A stretch of 64,000 nt of DNA from Candidatus Acidianus copahuensis (GTDB lineage: Archaea; Thermoproteota; Thermoprotei_A; Sulfolobales; Sulfolobaceae): assembly GCF_000632495.1 (NCBI RefSeq), contig NZ_JFZT01000039.1, forward strand, positions 114,501-178,500, read 5' to 3'. A program made the position numbers and the translations under genes. How positions within the stretch are numbered: position 1 is the stretch's first letter; each line of letters starts with the position of its first letter. Shown here piece by piece: positions 25,529 to 33,206 of the stretch. The notes under the pieces are model-generated. The model did no database searches, was not told where the DNA came from, and saw nothing but the letters and a program-made list of their open reading frames with translations.

Positions 25529-25807
25529 ATGTCTGAGCTTAGTGATAGACCCAACGGGAATTATATCTTGAGTTGGAGAAGGAGATTAACTATTTACGAG
25601 AAAGCAAGGATAATAAGTGCTAGAACGCTCCAGTTAGCTATGGGAGCAGTACCATTAATAGACATGAATAGTTTAAGTAAGGACGTTACGTCAATGGAAA
25701 TTGCAGAAGAGGAGTTAAAGAGAGGTATTCTCCCAATAACTATTAGGCGTAGATTTCCAGATGGAGGATATGATATAGTTTCAATTAAAGATATAAGCGG
25801 TGAGTGA
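25529..25807 (+). CDS. rpoK: DNA-directed RNA polymerase subunit Rpo6 (K)
   Basis: Archaeal homologue of eukaryotic Rpb6 and bacterial omega, which stabilises the RNA polymerase clamp. 92 residues. The core motif LTIYEKARIISARTLQLAMGAVPLI is the omega/Rpb6 signature, followed by IAEEELKRGILPITIRRRFPDG at the C-terminus. The stop codon TGA (25805-25807) overlaps the topA GTG and lies within a perfect hairpin. The upstream 110 bp is AT-rich and without other genes. Confidence 0.93.
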   Translation: MSELSDRPNGNYILSWRRRLTIYEKARIISARTLQLAMGAVPLIDMNSLSKDVTSMEIAEEELKRGILPITIRRRFPDGGYDIVSIKDISGE

Positions 25808-25822
25808 GCATATCCTGCTCAC
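25804..25822 (+). promoter_or_regulatory. Perfect 7-bp hairpin enclosing the topA start codon
   Basis: GTGAGCA (25804-25810) and TGCTCAC (25816-25822) pair perfectly around a TATCC loop. The stem contains the GTG start of topA and the rpoK stop codon. In mRNA this would hide the start unless ribosomes finishing rpoK open it; as DNA it could be a dyad operator. Coding constraints on the first topA codons do not require it. Confidence 0.55.
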
Positions 25823-27804
25823 CAAAAGATTACACATTATTAATAGCTGAAAAACCTAAGGCTGCTAAGAAGATAGTTGAGGCTTTTTCTAAATATCAGC
25901 AATGTAATAAAGGAAAGGCTTATTATTGGATTGTAAGATGGAACGGTTCTCCTGTAGTTATCGCCTCAGCAGTTGGACATTTATTTGATTTAAATGGGAA
26001 ATCTGGTTTCCCCGTATTTGAGGCAGAATGGAGACCAATTTACGAGATAAACAAGAAGGCTTACTACACTAAAAAGTACTATGACTTACTTCGATGGCTT
26101 AGCTCAAATGCAAAACAATTTATTAATGCCTGTGATTACGATATCGAAGGTTCTGTTATAGGTTATATGATAATTAAGACTTTTGGAGATTTAAGGAAAG
26201 CGAAGAGAATGAAGTACTCAACGTTGACCAAGCAAGAAATAATAACTGCCATAGGCGATCTTCAGCCACTAGATATATATATGGTAGAAGCAGGTATAGC
26301 CAGACATCTTGTAGATTGGATTTGGGGAATAAATGTAAGTAGAGCACTTATGAAAGCCGTTAAATCAGCTACATCTAAAAGAATTATATTAAGCGCGGGA
26401 AGAGTTCAGTCTCCTTCATTAATTCAAATTATCAAAAATGACATTGATAGGTCTCTTTTTGTCCCATTACCTTATTTTAAGATAAGAGTAAAATTAGACC
26501 TAGGTAAGGAAATATATGCCTATTTAGATCAAGACTTTGAGAATAAAGAAGAGGCTAAGAGTGTAGCTAGAAGGATTAAGAAAGAAGAACTCAAGGTAGA
26601 AGAGGTAAAGCAAGCAGATGTTAGGATACCTAGACCTGTACCATTTAATTTAGGCGATTTACAAGTAGAATCAGGAAGATTCTTTGGTTTCTCTCCATAT
26701 AAGACAGAAAGACTCGCAGAAGAATTATACCTTAATGGAATGATAAGCTATCCAAGGACAAATAGTCAGAAGATTCCGCCAAGTATAAATGTAGGGGAAA
26801 TAATTAGGGGCTTAAGAGAAGGGCCACTAAAGAAATATGTTCAAGTTTTTGACTCTATTGTGGCAGAAGGACCTAGGATTAGGCAAGGGCAAAGAGACGA
26901 TCCAGCTCATCCAGCAATATATCCTACAGGTTATTTTACAAGAGTATCAAAGGATGCATATAGGCTTTATGATTTAATAGTGAGGAGATTTCTAGCTTCT
27001 GCCTCCTTAGATGCTATTGTAAGAAAACAGGACATTCTGCTCAGATTCGCTAATGGTTATACTCTCTCGGTGGGTGTACAATCGGTAATAGAAAAAGGGT
27101 GGACTTTAATATATCCTAGAGATCTCAAGTCAGAAGATCTCTTTAATGTAAAAAAAGGCGATAAAGTAGGCGTATTAGGTGTGAATGTAGTAATGTATAC
27201 AACAAAGCCATCTGTAGGTCTTTCTAGAATTAGTCTACTAAAATGGATGGAAGAATCGAAAATAGGTACTGAAGCCACTCGTGGAAAAATTATTGAAACA
27301 CTTTTCTTAAGGAAATATGTTAAGCTAAAAGGAGGCTATATAATCCCTACAACTCTTGGTTTAACAGTGGGGGAGGTTTTAGATTACTACTTTAGAGATC
27401 TGACTAGCGTAAAAATGACTTCAGAGATGGAGAGTGAGTTAGAACTTATTAAATATGGAAAGAAAAATAAGGACGATGTTATAAAAGAGGTAAAGGAAAG
27501 GATCTCAAAGCAAGTAGAAGGATTTGCAGAAAAAGAAGTTGGAGAAAAAATAGCTAAGGGACTGGGATTAATACAATATAAAAAATGCGCTTACTGCGAT
27601 CTAGAGGTAGAGAAAGATGGGCTATGTAAATATCATAGAATGGCGTTAGCGCAACTAGAGAAGATAAAGATTATATGGGAAGATAGATCAGCTATAAGCG
27701 AAGAAGAGGCTATAAAAAGAATTGCTAAACTTAAGACTACGGGCAAACTAATAAAAGATATAATTGAGAATAAATGGAAAGATGATGTGAGACATGCTCG
27801 CTGA
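25804..27804 (+). CDS. topA: DNA topoisomerase, type IA (topoisomerase III-like)
   Basis: Relaxes or decatenates DNA through a 5'-phosphotyrosine. 666 residues. TOPRIM elements are LLIAEKPKAAKKIVEAF and ACDYDIEGSVIGY (metal-binding acidic cluster). The catalytic tyrosine is in GMISYPRTNSQKIPPS near residue 319. A C-terminal CAYCDLEVEKDGLCKYH is a probable zinc site. There is no reverse-gyrase helicase domain. The GTG start overlaps the rpoK stop and sits in a hairpin. The last 23 nt overlap a box C/D RNA candidate whose D' box contains the topA stop. Confidence 0.94.
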   Translation: MSISCSPKDYTLLIAEKPKAAKKIVEAFSKYQQCNKGKAYYWIVRWNGSPVVIASAVGHLFDLNGKSGFPVFEAEWRPIYEINKKAYYTKKYYDLLRWLSSNAKQFINACDYDIEGSVIGYMIIKTFGDLRKAKRMKYSTLTKQEIITAIGDLQPLDIYMVEAGIARHLVDWIWGINVSRALMKAVKSATSKRIILSAGRVQSPSLIQIIKNDIDRSLFVPLPYFKIRVKLDLGKEIYAYLDQDFENKEEAKSVARRIKKEELKVEEVKQADVRIPRPVPFNLGDLQVESGRFFGFSPYKTERLAEELYLNGMISYPRTNSQKIPPSINVGEIIRGLREGPLKKYVQVFDSIVAEGPRIRQGQRDDPAHPAIYPTGYFTRVSKDAYRLYDLIVRRFLASASLDAIVRKQDILLRFANGYTLSVGVQSVIEKGWTLIYPRDLKSEDLFNVKKGDKVGVLGVNVVMYTTKPSVGLSRISLLKWMEESKIGTEATRGKIIETLFLRKYVKLKGGYIIPTTLGLTVGEVLDYYFRDLTSVKMTSEMESELELIKYGKKNKDDVIKEVKERISKQVEGFAEKEVGEKIAKGLGLIQYKKCAYCDLEVEKDGLCKYHRMALAQLEKIKIIWEDRSAISEEEAIKRIAKLKTTGKLIKDIIENKWKDDVRHAR

Positions 27805-27830
27805 ACAGTGAAGAGCACTGAGGTATCTGA
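27782..27830 (+). ncRNA. Box C/D guide sRNA candidate between topA and cdvC
   Basis: The order is C (ATGATGT, 27782-27788), a 12-nt guide, D' (CTGA, 27801-27804), a 3-nt spacer, C' (GTGAAGA, 27808-27814), a 12-nt guide (27815-27826) and D (CTGA, 27827-27830). Equal 12-nt guides and canonical D boxes fit the archaeal 2'-O-methylation guide architecture closely; only the last base of C departs. It starts within the topA coding sequence (the topA stop is in D') and ends one base before the cdvC stop on the other strand. It may be processed from the topA mRNA. rRNA or tRNA targets were not worked out. Confidence 0.78.
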
Positions 27831-28940
27831 CTACAGGGCTTTGAATTTCTCAGTCCATGCATCATAGGCCTTTAATAACTCTTGATTAACGCTAGGCTTT
27901 CTCATCCTTATAACTTCTTGAAATACGTCAAAAGTAATAGATCTAGGTTCATTTAAATTCTTCTCGAACATTTCCTTTACCACTCTCATATGTGCGGATT
28001 GCACTATATCCCTTATGTCACTTGCTGTGTATCCTTCTGTAGTGTTTGCCAGATCTTCAAGCTTAACGTCAGATATTTTAACCTTCTCAGTGTAATGCTT
28101 GAAAAGTGCTATGCGTTGTTGAAAGTCAGGTAGCTTTACGTATATCCTTTTCTGGAATCTCCTGAGAAATGGTTCATCTAATCTCCATGGCTTATTCGTA
28201 GCTCCTATCACATAAACCTTTGCCATCTCATTCTTATCCATAATACCGTCCATTTCTTTTAGGAATTGGTTTCTCACTCTCGCTTCTCCACCTACTTCAG
28301 AGGAATATGTTCCAAGAAGAGCATCTAACTCATCAATGAATATTATTGCTGGTTTTCCATCTTTCTTTGAATATTCCCTAGCCGTTCTAAAGACCTTTGC
28401 CACATTTTTCTCACCTTCTCCTAACCACTTTGACATAATCGATGCAGCGTCAACGTGAATAAAATACGAGTCGATCTCATTTGCTACTGCTGCCGCTATC
28501 ATAGTTTTCCCGCATCCAGGAGGACCATATAGGAGTATACCTCTAGGCCATCCAAGAGGAAATAGATCAGGTCTTTTTGAAGGATAAATTATTGCTTCTT
28601 TTAGAGCCTCTTTAACATCGTTTAAGCCTACAATTTCGCAGAACTTCACCTTCGGCTTTTCCTTCATGATCATATCATCTGATATATTATCTTCCTTTTC
28701 TTCTGGAGTTTGCGGGAGCATCCTATCTAGTGTTTCTATCCTTTTTTTGTATTCCTCTATCATTTGTTCATAGGCTTGTCTAGTAGGCGCATTAGGATAT
28801 AACGCAACTATTTGAACTAAGACGTCTATTGCTTTACGGTAAAAACTTATTGCTTCATCCTTTTTCCCCTCCTTATCTGCCTTTACAGCTGTTATAGCGT
28901 ATTTTCTGGCCATTTCTTCAAGGACTATAGGCGCGCTCAA
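27831..28940 (-). CDS. cdvC: Cell division ATPase CdvC (Vps4 homologue)
   Basis: AAA+ ATPase that remodels and disassembles ESCRT-III polymers in cytokinesis. 369 residues. The MIT domain (about 1-80, Ala/Lys-rich helices ending YEQMIEEYKKRIETLDRML) binds CdvB. The AAA domain has Walker A GPPGCGKT, Walker B AIIFIDELDALLG, and the second region of homology with GATNKPWRLDEPFLRRF, where the arginine fingers lie. It is last in cdvA-cdvB-cdvC, 4 nt after cdvB. Its stop abuts the C/D RNA on the opposite strand. Confidence 0.97.
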   Translation of the reverse strand: MSAPIVLEEMARKYAITAVKADKEGKKDEAISFYRKAIDVLVQIVALYPNAPTRQAYEQMIEEYKKRIETLDRMLPQTPEEKEDNISDDMIMKEKPKVKFCEIVGLNDVKEALKEAIIYPSKRPDLFPLGWPRGILLYGPPGCGKTMIAAAVANEIDSYFIHVDAASIMSKWLGEGEKNVAKVFRTAREYSKKDGKPAIIFIDELDALLGTYSSEVGGEARVRNQFLKEMDGIMDKNEMAKVYVIGATNKPWRLDEPFLRRFQKRIYVKLPDFQQRIALFKHYTEKVKISDVKLEDLANTTEGYTASDIRDIVQSAHMRVVKEMFEKNLNEPRSITFDVFQEVIRMRKPSVNQELLKAYDAWTEKFKAL

Positions 28941-28944
28941 TTTT

Positions 28945-29718
28945 TTATCCCTCTATGCTGATTAAGCCTTTGTTCTCTAAATTTCGTAGAGCATTAAGTA
29001 CATCATCTTTTTCTACGCCGTACATCCTTGTTATGTAATCTAGGTCTAAGAAACCACCTGTTCTGTTTATATAATCTAAGAGAATGTTTTCGTCAAGCTT
29101 TACTTCCAATTTTACACTAGTCTGTATTGTATTCTTTGGAGGATGAGGAAGATCAGGTAACTCTTTAACTTTACTTTCTGCAGTTCTCTGTGCCTCTTCC
29201 ATAATTTTCTTAGCCTGTTCATCGATAACTGCTGGTACTATTGACTTGTCGTTAAGGACTCCCGTTTCTATTGCGATATTATTAACACTACTAGTTATAG
29301 ACTCAAGCGCCATAGCTACTTCAGGAGCTATTCCCTTTAATTGGGGCTTTATCTCTTCAAGAATCTTTTGTACAGGGAATAACACTAAGGATAGCCCTTG
29401 AAGTTCTTGAACAGTATCTAACTTTAGTCTAACTTTTTCTATCGCTAGGAATGCTGTATAAATAATCTTAATCATTTTCCTTATGTCAGATATTTCTTGG
29501 GCGTAAATTGTAGCTCTAGCAGTATCTCCGTCAATTTGAGTTCTTACTACCTTTTCAAAGAGCTCCTTATCCCTTTCTTTAAGCCTATGAATTGCTTCTT
29601 CAAGCTTAGTCTGCTGATCCTTCAGCTTTAGGGATATCTCAGTTAGAAGCCTCCCGAGCTGGACCCTCTTCTTCTTGTCAGAATTAAACCTAGAAATTAA
29701 AGGTAACTTATCAAACAT
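28945..29718 (-). CDS. cdvB: Cell division protein CdvB (ESCRT-III with winged helix)
   Basis: Core ESCRT-III subunit of the division ring. 257 residues. Residues 1-170 hold the charged helical ESCRT-III core (QQTKLEEAIHRLKERDKELF, IYAQEISDIRKMI). A proline-rich MIM2-type motif, KELPDLPHPPKN near residue 190, binds the CdvC MIT domain. A C-terminal winged helix (YITRMYGVEKDDVLNALRNL) binds CdvA and separates CdvB from the shorter paralogue at 4899-5558. It lies 18 nt after cdvA. Confidence 0.96.
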   Translation of the reverse strand: MFDKLPLISRFNSDKKKRVQLGRLLTEISLKLKDQQTKLEEAIHRLKERDKELFEKVVRTQIDGDTARATIYAQEISDIRKMIKIIYTAFLAIEKVRLKLDTVQELQGLSLVLFPVQKILEEIKPQLKGIAPEVAMALESITSSVNNIAIETGVLNDKSIVPAVIDEQAKKIMEEAQRTAESKVKELPDLPHPPKNTIQTSVKLEVKLDENILLDYINRTGGFLDLDYITRMYGVEKDDVLNALRNLENKGLISIEG

Positions 29719-29736
29719 CCTATTTCACTGAATTGG

Positions 29737-30453
29737 TCAAAGAGTATTTATTACCTTTACCGGTATTGGGACTGGTATGTCCGACTTTTCTGGAACGTTC
29801 TTACTGTCCTGTGAACTAGAATTACTGATGGGACTTGGAGTTTTTAAGTCCATCCCTTCCTTATCTAGTAAATCTAATTTATCTAATGTTTTCCTTATAT
29901 CATCCTTTTCTGCAGAATAACCATCTTTTGCTTGTCTCAGAACCTCAATTGAACCCTTATAAGCATTTTCACTCATTTCATTAGCTATATAACTCATTTT
30001 CACTGATATCATAGCCTTATCTACTTGAGCTAGCTGATCCTCCACTTCGTTAAGCCTCTGTTTTAACATTGATTTGACCTTACTATAATTATCTCTAATT
30101 TTGAGCATTTCTGAATCTAGCTTTCTCTTCATATCGTCGTAATTAGATTTAGGTATTTCTTGCTTACTGTATAGTTCTTCAAGAGCTCTCTGCCTTTTCC
30201 TTACTTTTTCCATAAGGAGTACAGACTTAATAGCCTCTGCCTTCCACTCAGGAAGCACATATACTGTTTCAGAATCAACCTTGATCCTGGAAGGATCTAT
30301 TGTGCTAAAATTCGAACCCTGAGCAATCTCAATACCAGTAACAGTTCCATCTATTTCTGTATATACGTGAATTAAGTATCCAAAGTCTCTGCCATATGGA
30401 TCCTTTACTTTCTGTCCAATGTATTTCATTATTATTTCGGATGATACTACCAT
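29737..30453 (-). CDS. cdvA: Cell division protein CdvA
   Basis: Crenarchaea-specific membrane-associated protein that marks the division site and recruits CdvB. 238 residues. The N-terminal PRC-barrel-like domain (MKYIGQKVKDPYGRDFGYLI to about residue 75) is followed by a long coiled coil (about 80-200, rich in Lys/Glu heptads). A C-terminal low-complexity tail ends IPVPIPVKVINTL, matching the peptide that binds the CdvB winged helix. GAGGAG about 8 nt before the ATG is a plausible ribosome-binding site. Head of the cdv operon. Confidence 0.95.
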   Translation of the reverse strand: MVVSSEIIMKYIGQKVKDPYGRDFGYLIHVYTEIDGTVTGIEIAQGSNFSTIDPSRIKVDSETVYVLPEWKAEAIKSVLLMEKVRKRQRALEELYSKQEIPKSNYDDMKRKLDSEMLKIRDNYSKVKSMLKQRLNEVEDQLAQVDKAMISVKMSYIANEMSENAYKGSIEVLRQAKDGYSAEKDDIRKTLDKLDLLDKEGMDLKTPSPISNSSSQDSKNVPEKSDIPVPIPVKVINTL

Positions 30454-30484
30454 GGGTAATACTCCTCAGAATGTAGAGTTCTTT

Positions 30485-30514
30485 GGAATAATTTAAAAGG
30501 ATTGAGGCTCCTCA
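30485..30514 (-). promoter_or_regulatory. cdvA promoter with adjacent inverted repeat
   Basis: On the minus strand CCTTTTAAATTATTCC (30500-30485) is a TATA element about 40 bp from the cdvA ATG, giving a short leader with a GAGGAG ribosome-binding site. Directly upstream, at the BRE position, lies the dyad TGAGGCTCCTCA (30503-30514). It could be a regulator site for this cell-cycle-controlled operon, but it also includes part of the D box of the C/D RNA candidate. Confidence 0.5.
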
Positions 30515-30557
30515 GTAATGTTTTTCTTCACAATTCAGCGCTTTTAACCCTCATCAT
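30512..30557 (-). ncRNA. Box C/D guide sRNA candidate upstream of cdvA
   Basis: Minus strand: C (ATGATGA, 30557-30551), a 12-nt guide, D' (CTGA, 30538-30535), a 3-nt spacer, C' (GTGAAGA, 30531-30525), a 9-nt guide and D (CTGA, 30515-30512). C, C', D and D' are all canonical or near so; the second guide is short, so probably only the D' guide methylates. A TATA-like TTTATGCATTATAA lies about 26 bp upstream (near 30585), suggesting its own promoter. It ends at the cdvA promoter. Confidence 0.72.
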
Positions 30558-30619
30558 GGGAATTGGAAAAATATTGTGTTATAATGCATAAATACCTTTA
30601 TGATACGAGTTAAGTATTG

Positions 30620-30868
30620 ATGGCATTAAACGAATTCCTAAACACTACATCGCAAATATTTAGCCATTTCCATATGCAAGCCAATACAATCTCAGACGTA
30701 TTACTAATTGCAGGATTTGTGATAATTTTAGTAGTCTTGGTATCAGCAATAGGTTATGGTATGTTTAAGGCATTTAAGGCGTTACCTTCAATGTCAACTA
30801 GGCAGTTCATCTTATTCCTTGTTATGTTGGCTATAGCGATGATAATTATAGGCATAATATTACCTTAA
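30620..30868 (+). CDS. Small two-helix membrane protein
   Basis: 82 residues with two strongly hydrophobic segments, about residues 26-48 (DVLLIAGFVIILVVLVSAIG) and 62-82 (FILFLVMLAIAMIIIGIILP), joined by a short basic loop. The N-terminus is polar and probably outside. Family not recognised. The ATG at 30620 has an AT-rich element about 25 bp upstream (ACCTTTATGA), which argues for a leaderless start rather than the TTG at 30617. It is divergent from cdvA and its stop overlaps the convergent enolase stop by 4 nt. A link to division is suggested only by position. Confidence 0.7.
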   Translation: MALNEFLNTTSQIFSHFHMQANTISDVLLIAGFVIILVVLVSAIGYGMFKAFKALPSMSTRQFILFLVMLAIAMIIIGIILP

Positions 30869-32112
30869 TGAAGGAATCTTCCCCTATAGCTTAAGTTATA
30901 TATATTTTCTATTTCTAGTAATCTATTATACTTCGAAGTTCTTTCTCCTCTTGATGGAGCTCCGGTTTTAATAAAATCACTATTTAGCCCAACAGCTAAA
31001 TCTGCTATGAAATTATCCTCAGTTTCTCCGCTTCTATGGCTAACTATTGTCTTTATATTATTTTCTCTTGCAGTATCAAAAAATTCAAATGTTTCCGTAA
31101 GTGTTCCTATTTGATTTGGTTTTACTATGACTCCCTTTGTGGAACCTTTCTTTATTCCTTCTTTTAGAGTCTTAACGCTAGTTGTATATAGATCATCTCC
31201 TACGACAATAATGTTTTTTAACCGTTGTTGTAGTTTAGAGAAATTATCAAAATCATTTTCATTAAAGGGATCTTCAATATAAATTATCGGATATCTTTGC
31301 GTTATATCCTCGTAAAAATCTAACATATTTTCATCGTTTTTCTTTATTCCATCTATTTCATATACATTTTCTTTTATGTTATAAAAATCGCTTGATGCTG
31401 CATCCATTCCCATAAAAATTTTTCCGTCATAACCGGAATTTTTTATAGCCGTGTATACCAAGCTTAGAGCATCTTCTGTATTGGACAAAGGAGGAGAAAT
31501 ACCTCCTTCATCCCCTAATGCAGTATATATCTTTCCATATCTTTCTGCAATTAGATTTTTCAGCTCTTTATAGACATCTACTGCTGCAAACAGTGCCTCA
31601 GAGAAAGTATCAAAATCGATAGGCACTATTAAGAACTCCTGTATCTTCAGTCCATTTCCAGCATGAAGACCACCATTCAATATGTTTAAAAGAGGAATAG
31701 GCATTTCATGTCTTCTATGTCCTCCTATATATTCGAATATTTCCTCTCCTAAAGCCATTGATGCTGTTTTTGCTACAGCTATTGATGTTGCTATCGTGGC
31801 ATTAGCCCCCAGTCTTGACTTATTGGGTGTTCCGTCCATCGAAATCATTGTTTGATCTATCCCTTCCTGGTTTCTGACATCCATGCCAATTATTCCATAT
31901 TTAATGAAATTATTTACTGAACTTACTGCAGGTAGCGCTGATCCATTTTTGTCTCTTAACTCTAAAGCTTCTCTACTTCCTTTGGATGCACCTGCAGGTG
32001 CATCTCCTGATGCTTCCGCATATTCAGTCTTTACGAAAACTCTTATCGTTCTGTTTCCTCTAGAGTCCAAGATTTCTAATCCTTTTACGTCCGTTATCTC
32101 AAAATCTGTCAA
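30865..32112 (-). CDS. eno: Enolase
   Basis: Interconverts 2-phosphoglycerate and PEP, Mg-dependent. 415 residues. Conserved elements: GASKGSREALELRD (flexible loop 1), LNGGLHAGNGLKIQEFLI, GDEGGISPP, metal ligands in MGMDAASSDFY, EDPFNENDF and GDDLYTT, the catalytic lysine in KPNQIGTLTE and the final SHRSGETEDNFIADLAVG. All catalytic residues are present. Divergent from a small membrane protein gene, 28 bp away. Confidence 0.97.
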   Translation of the reverse strand: MTDFEITDVKGLEILDSRGNRTIRVFVKTEYAEASGDAPAGASKGSREALELRDKNGSALPAVSSVNNFIKYGIIGMDVRNQEGIDQTMISMDGTPNKSRLGANATIATSIAVAKTASMALGEEIFEYIGGHRRHEMPIPLLNILNGGLHAGNGLKIQEFLIVPIDFDTFSEALFAAVDVYKELKNLIAERYGKIYTALGDEGGISPPLSNTEDALSLVYTAIKNSGYDGKIFMGMDAASSDFYNIKENVYEIDGIKKNDENMLDFYEDITQRYPIIYIEDPFNENDFDNFSKLQQRLKNIIVVGDDLYTTSVKTLKEGIKKGSTKGVIVKPNQIGTLTETFEFFDTARENNIKTIVSHRSGETEDNFIADLAVGLNSDFIKTGAPSRGERTSKYNRLLEIENIYNLSYRGRFLH

Positions 32113-32140
32113 ATTAATAACCCAAAGAATCTAGAATACC

Positions 32141-32434
32141 ATGATTATAATGTCTATTCCTCCATTGCTTTTCTTGATATACGGAATTTCTAGTCCACTG
32201 TATTACACTGCACTTAAAGGAAAACTTAGTAATGAGAGAGGGTTCTGGTCCGTGTGGGTTTCATCGCCATTTCTAATTTCTTACTTTTTCTCTACTATAA
32301 TATATATCATAGCCCTATCAGTAATTAATATCATTTACATAATATTTCTACCAAAATTATTTAATTACGTGAAAAATGGTTTACTTTTAATTTCCATAGG
32401 GATATTATGGGAAATTATTTATAAGCTTTTATAA
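32141..32434 (+). CDS. Hypothetical membrane protein, 97 residues
   Basis: Three hydrophobic segments: about 5-24 (IPPLLFLIYGISSPLYYTAL), 41-68 (SPFLISYFFSTIIYIIALSV and onward) and 78-95 (GLLLISIGILWEIIY). Family not recognised; no catalytic or metal motif. The ATG at 32141 follows the enolase promoter region on the other strand, and the zinc-ribbon gene starts 21 nt after its stop, so a three-gene unit with the signal peptidase is possible. Confidence 0.6.
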   Translation: MIIMSIPPLLFLIYGISSPLYYTALKGKLSNERGFWSVWVSSPFLISYFFSTIIYIIALSVINIIYIIFLPKLFNYVKNGLLLISIGILWEIIYKLL

Positions 32435-32455
32435 AAGCTTACCTAAGAATGAGAT

Positions 32456-32800
32456 ATGGCAAGGAAGAAACAAAAGGAGATAGACATATGTCCTAATTGT
32501 GGCACTAAGGTCGATAAGCCAATCAAAACGTGGAATTTAGTGTCTCCTTTACCCGATTCTCAAGGTAGAATAACAATTACTGTAATGGGTTCATTTGTAT
32601 GTCCTAACTGTGGATATAAATGGAGAGGAGTGGTTTCAAAAATTAGAGCTGGAGGCTCCACTGTAGAAGTAGAGGGAAAGAAAGGAGTAAAGAAGTTTGG
32701 AGATGAGGGAAAAGGAGATGAGGGAAAGAAGGAGGATAAAAAGAAGGACGAAGGAGAGATCATAGAGTTAGATCTGAGTGATTTGGATGAGGAAGAGTGA
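32456..32800 (+). CDS. Zinc-ribbon protein with a charged acidic tail
   Basis: 114 residues. Residues 1-65 form a zinc ribbon with CPNCGTKVDKP and CPNCGYKWRG, similar in kind to ribbons of transcription and chromatin proteins. The rest is a low-complexity Lys/Glu/Gly stretch with repeats of GDEGKG type, ending in acidic LDLSDLDEEE. Family not recognised with certainty. The 3' end overlaps the start of the signal peptidase gene by 14-23 nt. A nucleic-acid or chromatin-associated role is plausible from the architecture but not shown. Confidence 0.75.
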   Translation: MARKKQKEIDICPNCGTKVDKPIKTWNLVSPLPDSQGRITITVMGSFVCPNCGYKWRGVVSKIRAGGSTVEVEGKKGVKKFGDEGKGDEGKKEDKKKDEGEIIELDLSDLDEEE

Positions 32801-33206
32801 TATTGGAATAATAATATTCATTGTAGCTATTTACATCTTATTCTTTACAAATATAGTAAGTTCAGCAAGCGTAGAAGGAGTTTCTATGTACCCTGTTTTC
32901 CAAAACGGTGCGTTGACATTTTATACTTCGCCAGTTAATATAACTTATCATAATATAATTATTTATAAATCCCCTATATATAGGATTTATGTAATTCACA
33001 GAGTTATAGCGATAGATGGCACGAATTATATAACCCAAGGAGTTGATAAGATCTCTAATCCTCTTCCAGATAATAGGATTGGGTTAGAACCACCATCCGG
33101 CATACCAATTAGTGATGTAGTAGGGAAGGTTGCTGAAGTAGATGGCTATATTATTTCTATACCTTATCTAGGATATTTATCAATAATCTTCTCAAGCATC
33201 ATTTAA
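32787..33206 (+). CDS. Signal peptidase I (archaeal/ER Sec11 type)
   Basis: Membrane-bound protease that removes signal peptides outside the membrane. About 139 residues. An N-terminal transmembrane helix (IGIIIFIVAIYILFFTNIV) is followed by the catalytic serine in VEGVSMYPVFQNG and the histidine in YVIHRVIAI, where bacterial enzymes have lysine, which marks the Sec11-like class. A second hydrophobic segment ends the protein (ISIPYLGYLSIIFSSII). The ATG at 32787 has GAGTGA upstream; GTG 32778 is an alternative. It overlaps the zinc-ribbon gene and its stop overlaps convergent gcvPB by 8 nt. Confidence 0.88.
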   Translation: MRKSDIGIIIFIVAIYILFFTNIVSSASVEGVSMYPVFQNGALTFYTSPVNITYHNIIIYKSPIYRIYVIHRVIAIDGTNYITQGVDKISNPLPDNRIGLEPPSGIPISDVVGKVAEVDGYIISIPYLGYLSIIFSSII

